This document shows positions 23,201 to 34,925 of a stretch of 64,000 bases of DNA, one piece after another. Location of the stretch: positions 44,166,501 through 44,230,500 of the forward strand of contig NC_088919.1 of the NCBI RefSeq assembly GCF_963576675.1, given 5' to 3'. The stretch is from Euphorbia lathyris. Its lineage: Eukaryota; Streptophyta; Magnoliopsida; Malpighiales; Euphorbiaceae. The notes beneath the pieces were generated by a model that did not search any database, was not told the origin of the DNA, and worked only from the letters and a program-made list of their open reading frames with translations. Within the stretch, counting starts at the first letter, position 1. Each line of letters opens with the position of its first letter. The translations under genes were made by a program, and so were the position numbers.

Positions 23201-24288
23201 TTAGGATTCTCTGTTCCTGGTGGTGCAGATTAGAGGAAGAGTGTCTTCAAAAATGGGATGTTGTGAAAGTGAAAAAGAGAGAAAGATGGGGAGAATTTTA
23301 TTTTCTTTTATAGCAGGTTTTACTTATTGTTTTTTCTTAAAACAATTCAACTGATCAATACTGCTAAAGTTAGGTTTCATTAGGCAATGTTTTAAAGGTT
23401 GGATACAAGGTCAAACCAATCCTGAAAGTGAGGATCTTTATTCCGCAGAGAACTTCTGCGGTTGGATTTTTTTTTTTTTTAAAAAGGGTGTCATATGGAT
23501 AAATAGATAAACAATAAACTCTTAGTATATTTGTTGCCTTCTATTTTGACAATCAGACAAGAATGCTGAATATTCTTTCTCAGGAACATGAACATGTAGA
23601 AAGTGGTCCATGGACTTGCAACATGGTCCACACTGAGTTTAATGGTGAATTGTAATTGTTAAAACTGACATCGGATTTCTGATTTTACAGGATAAGCCAA
23701 ATGGCCACAGCGAGGAATGTTGTTCAAATACGAGCTCAAACAGAGAGAGTTGGGGACGATGCTCTTCCCTAGGAGGCAGTGATGAAGAATCTTCTGGTGA
23801 ATGTAGAGCTGCTGACAACAGCAACGAGGTATTTCTCACTCTCTGTTATATATGTATCCACACATTCATTTGAGTTGAGGCATTAGAGTTAAGGGTTACC
23901 CTTGTTTGAGCAAGAGCATAACATGCAGAGCATTTTTCGGGAATTCTTCTTTAAACGGCCAGAAAGTTCTAGACATTTTGATCTCCACTCCAATCTTCTA
24001 ATCAGCTTCATATAATTATTTATATGGTCATTTAGTTCTAGACTTAACTTTTTTGTTTTTTCTTTGATAATGCAGATGACTAGTCTAAAGGGCTTTGCAA
24101 CTCCTCTAAGAAGCAAACAACAGAAATCCCCAAAACCACCAAAGGAAGAAAAGAAGAAAAAGAAAAAGTCTCCAACAGCACCAAAGAAGGTCAAGGGTGA
24201 GAGATTTGAAAAGCTTGAAGCTTTTAGTAAGAGGCTGCGCCACTGTATTCTCAAGCGAGTAAATCATAGGAGAAACAGGTCTTCATGA
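17254..24288 (+). CDS. Alpha/beta-hydrolase (S33/Hydrolase_4 type) with basic C-terminal tail, 13 exons
   Basis: Exons 17254-17294, 17386-17467, 17596-17699, 17918-18044, 18123-18217, 18467-18590, 20132-20212, 20997-21095, 21182-21364, 22042-22164, 22264-22320, 23691-23828 and 24076-24288 give 488 residues without a frame break. The N-terminus MIEQFINFVIRPPR is typical of this plant family. Visible elements: oxyanion segment CHGNSG (72-77); nucleophile elbow GRSMG with Ser144; acid loop GHASEDRF with Asp235; catalytic His263 in GDHNS. The triad is complete. Residues beyond about 300 are a low-complexity Ser-rich extension, ending in a Lys-rich tail (KEEKKKKKKSPTAPKK) and a short Arg-rich end, which suggests a membrane-surface or nuclear location. 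The family is related to Bem46-like hydrolases and the substrate is unknown. Intron 2 uses a GC donor. It converges on the PHL7-type gene. Confidence 0.9.
17468..17595 (+). other. GC-AG intron (intron 2 of the hydrolase gene)
   Basis: The exon ends GAG and the intron starts GCAAGT, ending TTGCAG at 17595. Only this GC donor keeps the frame and joins RRDLE to LTNTRGH. The one nearby GT (17472) shifts the frame. Apart from the C, the donor fits the consensus, as usual for GC-AG introns. Confidence 0.85.
18591..20131 (+). other. Long intron 6 of the hydrolase gene with repeat remnants
   Basis: A 1.5-kb intron. TAGGGGTGTGCATCGG at 19820 followed by ACCGAACCGAATACCG motifs to about 19925 looks like one end of a hAT-type MITE of the CCGAACCG kind; the other end is not visible. 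The rest is AT-rich with no gene. Confidence 0.4.
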
Positions 24289-25015
24289 CTGCTACTGTAG
24301 ATTAGGAAAAGCTTCAGTAAATTGTAACTGTTTTAGTTCTGGTTAGCAGGTCAGTGCACTATGGCCAGATTCTTTTGAATGGAATGAAACTCTCACTCTC
24401 ATACAGTCTTGTCTTTCTATGTGTAGGCACAAGGCAATGTATATTTATTTTTAATTAAATTGTCGTATCCTATCTTTAAAGTTAAAGAACAAAGAATTTA
24501 CCTAAATATGAGAAAAAAGACCAGAGAATAAAAAGATATTAGAAACGAATCGAAAGTTCAAATTTAATAAACATTTTATATGTTACAGAAGTTATGGTAT
24601 TTTTCAAGGAAAATTCATGTACTAGACAAAGGATGGATAGGCCAACACTGGAAATCACTAATCTAGCTCCTGCAATTGTCTCGGCAATATTTAACATACT
24701 TCCAAGTCCAAAATGAGCACTTTAACAGCCACCGGCAATGTCGAATCTGAAAGATGCAAGCATGGCAAGGTATAACTATCGTACATTAACCACACCCCAA
24801 TCCGATTCACAATGCAAGTCAACTCAGATGAAAGACCTCAAGCACCTACCAGTCTAAAAGGAAATCAGGAAAAATGAACAACTTTCCTTGGACCTAATTA
24901 TCTGTGGCATCTAACATTAATGGGTTTAACCTGATTTGATAACATATTCTTAGAAATTACATGGAAAGCAAATCGAAAAGAGTCATGTAGGACAGGTATA
25001 ACGCAGCAAACAGAA
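24289..25015. other. Convergent 3' region of two genes
   Basis: The 727 bp between the stop codon of the hydrolase (+) and that of the MYB-CC gene (-) must hold both 3'UTRs, so the transcripts may end close together or overlap. No repeat or other gene was seen. Confidence 0.6.
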
Positions 25016-28000
25016 CTACAGATCACTGCCTGATACCTTCTCTACTTGATCATCATTTCCAATAGGTAATCCAGAGGAAGGATCAAACTGCTCTCTAGTC
25101 AGGATGCAAGAGAGTGCCTGAGGATACGAGTTTAAGCTCGACTCTAGTATCTGGTGTGTAAGAACCATATCTGATTTGGAATATGCCGTGCCCATTGATA
25201 CTCGTTGCTTCTTTCCTGACCTCTCACCTTTAGGGCTCTCAGCTGGGGAACCAACATTACAACGTGAATCTGGAGTCAATGGCTCATGGTGAGATGAAAA
25301 CGATTCATCCATGGACAGACTTTTGGCTGCAGCACGCTCCTTGGCAGCCCTGTCTTGTATTGGCGACTCAGAAGTTGGAGCAGGGGTTGCTGGGTCTGTC
25401 TTGTTGTCAGATTCTGGGCAATTGTCACCTGATGCTGGGCCAGAAACTGCTGCACCAGGCACCTCTCCAAGGACTCCACTAAGCCGTTGTTGTTCCTCAA
25501 TTATCTTCTTCAAATACTTTCCTTGGGCTTCAATGCGTAACTGTAGCTGTCTCTGCACCTGTTGCAATCAAGGTACATAATGCTCAGCAAGGGTTATGAT
25601 GGCATAATACAGCAGAAAAGATTAATTTATATTTGCCAGTAACTTCTCAATTCAACAGTTACCCATTCCAGAAAAGGAAATATTGCGTTGATTTTTTTTC
25701 GTGATTAATCAAGTTATCTATTGATCTTCAGAAAGCAAGTTCAATACAAGAAGCAGAAATGCATAAACAAGAACAACACTGACATTTAAGATTGGTAAAA
25801 ATGTCTTGTAATAGAAGAATATCAATACTGTGAGAAAATGAGGAGTGATTTTTAAACATGAAAAGCAAATATGAAGTAGAATCAAGAAAACAAAAACAGA
25901 GAATCTGTAGTTTACCAGAACAGTATTAAGGTTTTATTGAATAGGGTTGACGCTCCATAATGATACAATCCCGTCCTCAGTTTCTAATTTCAACTTTTAC
26001 TAATTCAAGTTTACAGACTTATAGAAAAGCTCATCTTGGCAAATAAAAAGGAATGAAGAGATGAAAAGGACAAGAATATATACATATACATATACATATA
26101 CACAAGGCAACAGTGAATTATCAAAATCATATTTTTCATGTGCTAAAAAAGAGTCGCCAATTTTTTTTCTCTTCACTCATGCAATGTTCTATAAAAAAGA
26201 ACAAAATATTTAAATTGAAAAAAAATATTAATTGAATCCTAAATTTCAAGGAAGAGACATGCCTCCAATTGCTCATGTAGACGTTTTTGAACTTCCATTT
26301 GCAGCTTCAATGCTTCTGTAATTTGCATCCCACTGTATACAGTAAAAAACAATTTCTCAAACAAATGTCCCTAATGATCAGAAGTCAGAATAACATGATA
26401 GAATAAATTCCAAATTGATTTTATGCCCAGGTGTCTCAATTTTTGAATTCTGATGAGAAATAATATATGATATGCTACAACTAAATACTTTCCGACATTC
26501 AAATTAACAAAAGCATTGACATTGGTAAGAACATAAAGGAGAAGTGCAGCACCACTTACGATGAACCATCCAAATTAGAAAGCGCATCTCCAGTTTCTTT
26601 CTTGTCAGCTTTTTTCCCTTGCATTAAAGTTTGAATTAGCATCAGCACAAGAAGGTTTACAGAACTAATATACTAGCAGACACCATGACAGTATATGCAT
26701 ATGCTCACTAAAAAGTGACAGTGAAATCAGATTCACTTACCATCAGACGAAGAGTCAGGTAGGTATTTGGCAAGTCGATATTTCTGGATGTACCATATTA
26801 TCAGGTTCATAAGAAATAAGAAAAGAGAAGGGCAATATGAATATCAGACTCAGTCACCCAAATCTAATTCAAAATGTATACAACTAGAGTTAGTTATCCA
26901 ATAAAATAACAGTCAACTCTAATATACCTGTAAGTGGCTTTTTACATGGTATATTGTTAAACCTTGTACACCCATTACCCTGAGGACGCCTTTTGGTGTA
27001 GCTCCTACAAAGAAAAACAAAGGAAAATGTCAGAGGTCCTTGAATCCAAAAGTCTGGAAGTAAAACTTCCTTTTGATCATAGTTTTGAAAGGTGAAAAGT
27101 GATCCAAGGCGAAAAGGCCTGGTATCACCTCCAGGCGAGGTACCCGCATCACATCACGCACATGAGGTGACACAAACAACAACAACAACAACAACAACAA
27201 CAAAGTTCATAAACTATACTTAATATCATATATGTTTTACTAGTTCTAAAGCAAAATAAAACTAACAATAGAAAAAGAAAATAGAAAACTCTGCACTTGT
27301 TCATTAACATAAATTAATTATATGATCATGATTTAGATATTGACAGATTTAATTTGTAGTGACAGATTTAATTTGTAGTTTGCTATATTACTTTGATCTG
27401 GCCACCATGACAAAGTTTCTCTTGGCTTTAGTACTTAGCTGCACTGGTTTGCACTAATATATAACAAAATGCTTGACCAAATTTCATGCTCATCTTATTT
27501 TTAAGCACGGTTATCAAACTCGTTCGAGTCGCGAGTCGACTAGGTTTCGAGTCGTCCCTTTAGGGAGAATCGAACTCGACCAAGACTCGGTGCCGAATCG
27601 AGCGAGTCAGCCGAGTGTTGGATATGGCTCATGATAAGGAGCAGAGGCAGGGTGGTGCTCGGGAGGTGATCTCAGGCGACCCTCCGCCCAAAATAATCTG
27701 ACCCCAAACTGCGGCGAGGCCACAAATCAGCAAGACCAGAGTTGATTTAGTCTTTCTAACAGTGTCATTATCGTTTGCTGTCTACAAATTCATCATTGGT
27801 GTTATGAGAAAGGAAAGGAGAAATTCATGTGTTACGAAAATGGACAGCAGAAATTAAGTGATAAATTAAGAAAAATGACTAAAAAGGAAACCAGATTTCT
27901 CGAATGGAAAGCAAAAATTAATGGAGAAATTGATGCAGTGGAATTAATTGGTTTTGCTAGCAGTCTGTTGATTCGGTTGAATGCCAGAAAGCTACGGTTC

Positions 28001-30182
28001 TATAAACCTGTTGATTCTATGAATACCACGGATATAGGAATAACAATAACACATTAAAGAACGTTGATTCGGCGCACGAATACCCGTTAATGAACCTTCA
28101 AATTCAACAGAACTTTGGAAAAACGAAATCAATTTCTTATTCAATCAAAACTCCCTAAAAAAACAGTAAATTACAATTAATATTAAATTAATTACAATTA
28201 ATACTAGCCCCAAAAAACAGTAAATTGCAACTGATACTAAATTAATTGCAATTAATACTAAAATTAAACTAAAAGGAGAATGCAAGTAATTCGAAGAATT
28301 TAACTGAAATGCCATTAAAAATCATATTTTTCCATAAACATCACGGCTTGCTCTTCAACCGCATCAGGAATTAAGGGTTTGGATTTGAGGAGACAGAAAG
28401 TGAGTCAGCTAGGGTAGGGTGTAAAAGGAAAGAAAGTAAAAACTAAAATAAGAAGCTAGAGAGATTAAAAATTGACATAATTGATTCATTGCTTCCAAGT
28501 TTCTTAACACATTTTATTTTTCATACTATTATGAATTTGAACCGAATCATGAGTGACGATTCACAAAATGAGGATTTCGATTCTCGAGTCGAATCTCGAT
28601 TTGACAAGTATGTTATTAAGATATTTTTGAAAAACTGATACAAATGCTTTTATTGGACAGAATTATGGAAAATGGAAGAAATCAGCCTGATTTACTTGTC
28701 AGCCTTCTATTTTAAGAATTTCTAATTGTTTCCTCTATAATATAAAAGAAACAATTAGAATTTCTTAAATAGGAAGGCTGGCAAAATAAAGGAACAATTA
28801 TAAAGGAAACAATTAGAAATTTTGAAACAGGAAGGCTGGCAAGTAAAACAGGCTGATTTCTTCCTTCTTTAATAATTATGTTCTGTCAAATAAAAGCATC
28901 CGTATCAAAAACAAAGAGTTGAAAAAAATTGGGCAGCATAACATCATAGATGTGGATTTGGAGAAAGAATAGATAAAAAGATGAAGAGAAGAATCATACA
29001 GCTTACAAAAAAGATACTGCCGGAGGATTAACAAAAGGAGAACTGAAAAAAGAAGAGAACACGTGCTGTTGCCAGAGGTATTTTGACCCAAAAGGATTTT
29101 CATTCTTTTTTCATTTTTCTTTTCAAATTCTGGACTAAAATGCCTCGGGTGCTAGAGGCGATTACCTCGCGACGTGAAACGGTCGCCTCTAGCACCTTGC
29201 CTGCCTTCCAGTGCACAAGAGGATCCCCTCGGTCGCCTATCAATACTAAGCTTTTGATCCTTTGGTCCTTGCCTACCTAAGTTGATAAACTAGGTCATTA
29301 AAGAGAACTCTGGATCTTATATGGTTTCATTTTATTTATTTATTTCAAGTAATACCTGTGTTTTTCTTGATAAATAACATTCCTTTTGAAAGGACTATAG
29401 GAAGAATACTAGTCGCACAGCTTGGCCTCTTCTACGTGCTAAGCTAAAACGTTCTTATAGTTCCAATGGACACAAAGTCCTATCTAATGCACACTCTAGC
29501 TACAGATAAATAAGAAAGAGATAGCAATTAAATTAAATTCAACTTCCACCTATTATTGATTTCCTAACAGAAAATTGTTCACATCCCACACCTACACTAG
29601 ATTAATGAGATAGCAATTAAATTAAATTCAACTTCCACTTATTATTGATTTCCTAACAGAAAATGGTTCACATCCCATCTACACTAGATTAATTTTCCCT
29701 TCGCTTGTTGAATTTCTCCACTATCCATGCAAAGAGAACAACCTTCAACAAGCTTCTCATGCTATTCACAAGTTACAGTTCCCCACTGAATGCTCCTCCA
29801 TTAATATTGCGACTCAACTGCATATATGATTTTCTTGGACATCTAGCGAACATCATGTCCATTGAATTGATCATAAGGATATCGATCATCATTATAGAGA
29901 TTCCTACTAAAAGATAAACATTGATACAGAGATTGTAATGAAAGGTAAAAAAGGAGACTTACGATCTGGCCCACCAAGTTGTGCCACAGCATCAACAAAT
30001 CGCTCATGAAGCTCATGAGTCCAGCGTAATCGTTGCTTCGAAGAAAGACTAGGGTTGTTGTTGAGACTATTACCTCCATTGATGGGGTCCATTGTGCTAG
30101 CACCACAATCTAAATCCTGATCATCAACTACTAAGCTTTTATGGACCAGACTTGAACTAGGAACACTCTCCACTCGGTACAT
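25016..30182 (-). CDS. PHL7: MYB-CC transcription factor, PHR1-LIKE 7 type, 6 coding exons
   Basis: In transcript order the exons are 30182-29963, 27004-26928, 26783-26741, 26617-26560, 26332-26263 and 25558-25016, 336 residues. The GARP-type MYB domain spans about 48-106 ([14 protein letters not shown] ... VKSHLQKYRL), with its single Trp at 54 and the SHLQKYR signature at 96-102. The coiled-coil MYB-CC domain runs from about 134 to 180 ([17 protein letters not shown], then LHEQLE at 151-156, then [16 protein letters not shown]). The tail has [11 protein letters not shown] and a terminal KVSGSDL, both typical of PHL7. The family binds P1BS-type GNATATNC sites as dimers and includes PHR1, regulator of phosphate-starvation genes; the specific role of this member is inferred. 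Intron 1 is 2958 bp and repeat-rich; intron 5 has a GC donor. Translation could also start at Met31 (30092), which aligns with the shorter start of the Arabidopsis protein. Confidence 0.88.
25559..26262 (-). other. GC-AG intron (intron 5 of the PHL7-type gene)
   Basis: On the minus strand the exon ends CAATTGGAG and the intron begins GCATGT, ending CAACAG before GTGCAGAGAC. This join gives the invariant LHEQLE-VQRQLQ coiled-coil sequence. A shift to the GT two bases away from the GCA breaks the frame. Confidence 0.82.
26075..26102. repeat. TATACA microsatellite
   Basis: Short run of TATACA units inside intron 5 of the MYB-CC gene. Confidence 0.7.
27171..27202. repeat. CAA microsatellite
   Basis: About ten CAA units inside intron 1 of the MYB-CC gene. 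Confidence 0.9.
27505..28610. mobile_element. Possible decayed MITE or insertion in intron 1 of the MYB-CC gene
   Basis: The left part (GTTATCAAACTCGTTCGAGT, GAGTCGACTAGG) and the right part (GATTCTCGAGTCGAATCTCG, TTTGACAAGTATGTTATT) are roughly inverted copies rich in GAGTCGA motifs. The interior has a two-copy repeat at about 28156-28262 (ACAGTAAATTACAATTAATA). A frame at 27827-28057 has no recognisable product. No target duplication was found. Confidence 0.35.
28635..28909. mobile_element. Foldback MITE with arms over 100 bp
   Basis: The left arm starts TGATACAAATGCTTTTATT and runs on through AAGAAATCAGCCTG and TTTCTAATTGTTTCC. The right arm, read on the minus strand, starts TGATACGGATGCTTTTATT and repeats the same order. 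The arms differ by scattered substitutions and small gaps, and a third partial copy of the AGGAAGGCTGGCAA segment lies in the centre. The transcript of the gene would contain a long hairpin before splicing. Confidence 0.8.
29148..29194. repeat. Hairpin with GTGCTAGAGGCGA arms
   Basis: GTGCTAGAGGCGAttacc and ggTCGCCTCTAGCAC are inverted copies separated by about 17 bases, inside intron 1 of the MYB-CC gene. Confidence 0.7.
29518..29692 (+). repeat. Two-copy tandem duplication, 89-bp period
   Basis: GAGATAGCAATTAAATTAAA at 29518 recurs at 29607, and both copies run on through ACTAGATTAAT with few changes. It lies about 270 bp from the first coding exon of the MYB-CC gene, inside intron 1. Confidence 0.9.
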
Positions 30183-30193
30183 ATGTCATTCAT

Positions 30194-32033
30194 CTAAAAC
30201 AGGAAATTGCAAGTCAGTCACAAGAACACCCCCCCGCCTTTTCCTTTTCCAACATCACCACAACATGCAATATTGCAAACAGGTTATCAAACTGAAATAT
30301 CTACTGAATGGCAACTGAGATGTGTTTGTCCAAAAGAACAAGTATTATGTACAATATATCATATTTAACTATAGCATATGCATCAAATAAGACAGCTAAA
30401 CCTTAATACAAATGGTCTCTCTGGTCACTCGAATCCTTTCCATTCCAACCCACTAAGAATAACTAACAAAAATACCATCTTAAAACCATTGTAAAATACA
30501 AATCAGGAGCAGAACGAATACTAAAAGCCATGTAGGCAATGCCAAGGGAAGAATGGACTATAATGACAAAGAAGACATAAAAGTTGCATTGCCATTATAA
30601 GTCAAGAAGAACTGGAAATATAGAGGTCATATGGCCCATATATCATGCGACTCTATTCCATATCAAATTATCAATTATCTGGTTATGACCAAGTGGTCTA
30701 GTAAATTATCTTTGATTCATAGGATGTGAATCCATGAAGTATAAACGCAAAGATGCCATTAGGTTCTCAGAAACAAATTGAATTCAAATGATGAGGATCA
30801 ATATTCAATGACCAAATCCAGCACCTTGTAGGCAATATACTTTCTGCTCCAAAGAAGTTTTAACTTTGGGGGCTACTTTTTTTCTAAGCTGTATGCACTA
30901 TTTAAAAGGTAAGACGCTCAGTGCTTAATATTGCATTCATTTTGAGCATGATATTCATAAAAGCAAATGCCTCTTTCAATCAAAGAATGCAAGTTAATTA
31001 ACAAAGAGGTTTGAGGTCATATGAAGACAGATGAAGCTATTTCCATACAGCAACATCAGTATTTTTTGTATGAATTTTTATGCCTTAACATCAATTTCCA
31101 CTTGTAAGAGTTCTATTTCATTAAACAGTTAAAGACCTGCAACTTGTGGCAATATTTTAAATGAGATTTCAGGGCTTGATATAGAACCTTGGTTTTTTCC
31201 TTTTGTGATGCATAAAGACAAGATGTTACAATTGGCAGCATATACTATTCCTGATGAGCGGTTAGACTCAGTGATGTGACAATCATCATTAAGACGACAC
31301 TCCATACCCACAAGCCAAATGCCTTTTAGATAGAAAACCCAACCATGAAAAATTAGAACATGGAAAACATAATTAACCATAGACAATTCCATAATCATGT
31401 ATATCCAAATTAGGAAAAACAAAATAGAATTTGAGAAGAAAAAAACACATCTATTTTGAGCTCAGAATCTAGAACTTGGCATCTTTATGCACTAAGATAC
31501 ACTTAGGAAGTATGTGTGACAACCAATTTGAAGCAGTGATGATTAGAGAGCATTTAAAAAACAAAGGACCGAATAAAGGGAGAAATTTAGCAGATAAAAA
31601 GAGCCAAGTTGTGAATGTTACAGGTCAAGCAAAGTTTATGCAAGGAACAAAAAAACAAAAAACAAATAGCTTCTGAAGTTCTAGGAGTAAAAACGTTTGG
31701 CCTTTCAATAGCAGCATAAAACAATTAAGCCTGATATATGTATAAAATCATCACATCCCTAACAATCTCAATATGATTAAAGGAAAGAAAAACAAAACAA
31801 CAAGATAAAATCTTCAGAAACGCCTTTAAAGTAAAAACAGGAAGCAAAACTAGGGTTAACAGAGAATCAAATAAATAAAAGAGGAATTACAGCCGGCTAC
31901 ACATAGAAAAATTCGAGAAGTAAGAGCTGAGAAACCCAAGAAAAATGAAAATTAAAGCATAAAAAAATCAATCCACCAAAAACAATAATAAAAGAAGAAA
32001 CAAAATGAAGTGAAAGGGGGAAAAAAGGCGTAC
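30194..32033 (-). other. 5'UTR intron of the PHL7-type gene
   Basis: On the minus strand the donor is CTGG/GTACGCC at 32034/32033 and the acceptor TTTTAG at 30195-30194, eleven bases before the start codon. Homologous genes often have a leader intron here. Length is 1840 bp with no coding content. Confidence 0.6.
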
Positions 32034-32300
32034 CCAGATCTATATGAGATGAACAGCGTAAAGAAGAAATGATATTCTCCGACGAGGATTGGGTAAGGGA
32101 GAGGTTGGTTGACTTGAGTATGAAAAAAAGTGTTAATCTGAGGTGGTGAATTGAAAATTGAGGGGAAGAAATGGAGAGGGAGAGCTGAATTTAAAAAGTA
32201 TAATTTGAAAAGAAAAGGAAGAAAGGAAAGGAGAGAGACTTGACCGAAAGATGAAGAATGAGCAGAAGCAAAACAAACAGCACCACGATTTCAACTTTTT
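32034..32300 (-). promoter_or_regulatory. 5'UTR exon and proximal promoter of the PHL7-type gene
   Basis: Upstream of the leader donor the minus strand is CT-rich to about 32280, followed on the plus strand by a long CTT/T tract (32290-32350), as in plant pyrimidine-patch promoters. The exact transcription start is not resolved. Confidence 0.45.
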
Positions 32301-33871
32301 GTTTCTTCTTTCTTCTGCTTCTGCTGTTCCTTTTTTTTTTTTTTTCTCCTTTCCTTCAACAATGAAGAAAAAACGTAAAAATTAAAAAATGAAAAAAAGG
32401 ACGGACTTGTCTGAATGAATCTCATTTTTTTTTTTTAGTTTGACGTTCAATAGACCAGTCATAATTCATGCTGGATAATTATTAAATTGGTTTTCATATA
32501 TGCATCTTAGGACTGCAAATAAACCTTAACCACACGAAATAGATTAAAATTTTAATGTTTTTGTTTAGCTTACTATATATATGTTATTTTTAAATTGACA
32601 AGAAATTGATACGGAAATTTGAGTTGGTTAGGGATGATATGCTAATTCGAAAATAATAGAATAACCTAAATAACTAAAATTGTTTATTGATAAAAGTAAT
32701 AAAATTGTAATTATTACTTGCAAATACGGTTAGAATTTTCTGTATTGTTATAAACACACTATAAGATTCACCAACATGATATTATCAGTTTTTTTTGAAT
32801 GATTACTATTTACGTATTAATCAAAAAATGACATAAAATACTCAAAAAATTGTATCATATCCTCCTAGTTTTTAAAAGTCATCATTAATATACATATACA
32901 ATAAAATTACATGTGAATCGAAAACACGACATGAAATCAACACTAGTTCGATTAGGTTAACATGATGTTGACATACAAAAATTGGATTGGGTTAGGATTA
33001 GCCAATTTTGATACGAACCCAAAATCGACATAACACGAACACAACACAAATCCGATAATGGTTTCCTCTAACTTTTTGTATGTTTAGAAGAAAAAGGAAA
33101 AAATTTGTATAAAAAACGTACCAGAGTTTTAAGAGACAAGTATTTGTATTACAAATAAATTAGTTATTTTAATAATCTATCAGTATTAATGAACAACTTT
33201 AAAACACATATATTAAAGATCAAAAGAGAGTAAAATAAAAATAAAAATTTGTACTTCAACTTCTAATCATTTGAATAATGAGAAAGCATTAATGATTTTT
33301 CTTTTTTAACAGAGCGAAAGAAAAAAAAAAACTAAACCCAAAATTCTAACTAATTGATATTTAAAAAAACCACAGTTGTCAGAATTGGACTGACCAAAAC
33401 AGATCAAAACTGGTTCATCCGGAATTGGATACTATTCTGATTTGATTGAGGTAAGAAACGCATGCTACTGAAAACGGTTAATTATAAATCAGTTGATCCA
33501 GTACCGATTAACCTATTTGGTCAGATTTACTTTCACTCACATTAAATTTAAAAAAAATTGCATTTGTCCATAGAGGTTGCTCTTACCTACACACTTAACC
33601 ATTAACTTCCTTTCATTTGTTTACTATTAATGTTGTTTATGTTTAATGTATCTTCAATGGTTTTTTTTGCTTTTAATAGTCATTTTCTTGTTTTTAATAG
33701 TCATTTTCGTACCCTAGTAGACTCTGTATTAAACTTAACCTATATATATGTAAGGTTTTATTCCTTACTGATTTCATGTTGTATTTGCAATTTTATAATA
33801 TAATGAAATATTAGCATTACTATATAAAAAAATCATATCCGTTAATATTAATTGCATTTCACCTAAACCTT

Positions 33872-33914
<43 letters not shown>

Positions 33915-34382
33915 AATTAATATTAATAAAACCGATTAAAAAAAAGGAAAATCTGGTTTGATTCCAAACAGTTTGTACTTATAATTACTGTATAGCATGT
34001 ATAGTATTTAATGAGGTATATGAATTACATATAGTAAATAAAGTACATTTTATTTATATGTCAATAATAATAGTAATTGTTTTGTTTCAAAAAAAAAAAT
34101 AGTAATTGTTTAGTTAAAAGGTTATATTTTTATATATTTTAAATTTATATAATATTATTATATTTTGAGGAAAAGATCAATGCCATTAGTACAGAAATCA
34201 ACAAATTCGGAATAACAAAAATGAAGTAAAAGGATTATTAAAGAAATAGTTACTAGCTATGAGCTGCGATTGTTTATTAATCTAGAAGAAAAAGACATCC
34301 TAAAATCTGGGTGATTAAATAAAAGACCTTTGCACTTTTCAATTAAAACTTCAAACTCTGGATATCATCATAAGTACCATTA
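32301..34382. other. AT-rich intergenic spacer
   Basis: No gene or defined element. It holds a T tract (32327-32346), a run of AT repeats (33878-33912) and a segment at about 33370-33530 with AACTGGTT/AACCGGTT-like motifs that may be a worn MITE. Confidence 0.5.
33878..33912. repeat. AT dinucleotide microsatellite
   Basis: About 17 AT units without interruption. Confidence 0.95.
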
Positions 34383-34392
34383 ATTAGATTAG

Positions 34393-34915
34393 GGGGTAAA
34401 TTACATCCATGGCCACTGAACTTTACCCATTCACATTATGGCCACTGTACTTCATTTCTTCCTAGTATGGTCACTGAACTTTACACTTTTTAATAACGGT
34501 AGTCACTCAATTTTAACTAACTTCTCAAGATGACCGTTAACCATCGTTAATGATCTCAAAATGAAAATATTCAAGAATTAAAGTTGTTCAGAACGACATT
34601 TACCATGAAACCACATTTTTTATTTTTAAAAATCACATTTTTGGAGCTTTCTCTCTCTAAAAATTCACTTTCTCTCTCCTAAACAAACAACACCTAAATA
34701 ACTCAAAATGAAAATTTTCAAGAATTAAAGTTCTTTAGAATATTATTAACGCTTTGGGTTTTTTATTTTTCACCGTAAACAGTCGTTTTGAGGCATTGAG
34801 TGGCCACCGGTGTTAAAAAAGTGTAAAGTTCAGTGATCATACCGGGAAGAAATGAAGTTCAGTGTCCATAATGTGAAAATGGGTAAAGTTCAGTGGCCAT
34901 GGATGTAATTTACCC
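34393..34915. mobile_element. MULE-type MITE with long TIRs and 10-bp target duplication
   Basis: The arms of about 120 bp begin GGGTAAATTACATCCATGGC and, inverted, the same string, then continue through CACTGAACTTTACCC and TTCATTTCTTCC in both arms. ATTAGATTAG flanks both sides (34383-34392 and 34916-34925), a size that fits Mutator-like elements (9-11 bp). 523 bp, no transposase. Confidence 0.88.
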
Positions 34916-34925
34916 ATTAGATTAG

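Noticed and set aside
23889..24254. Minus-strand open frame of 121 codons
   Set aside because: It is antisense to the last exon and intron of the hydrolase gene, and its Phe-rich and Ser-rich character comes from the Lys-rich tail.
27827..28057. 76-codon plus-strand frame in intron 1 of the PHL7-type gene
   Set aside because: No family resemblance; it sits in a probable decayed insertion and on the opposite strand to the gene.
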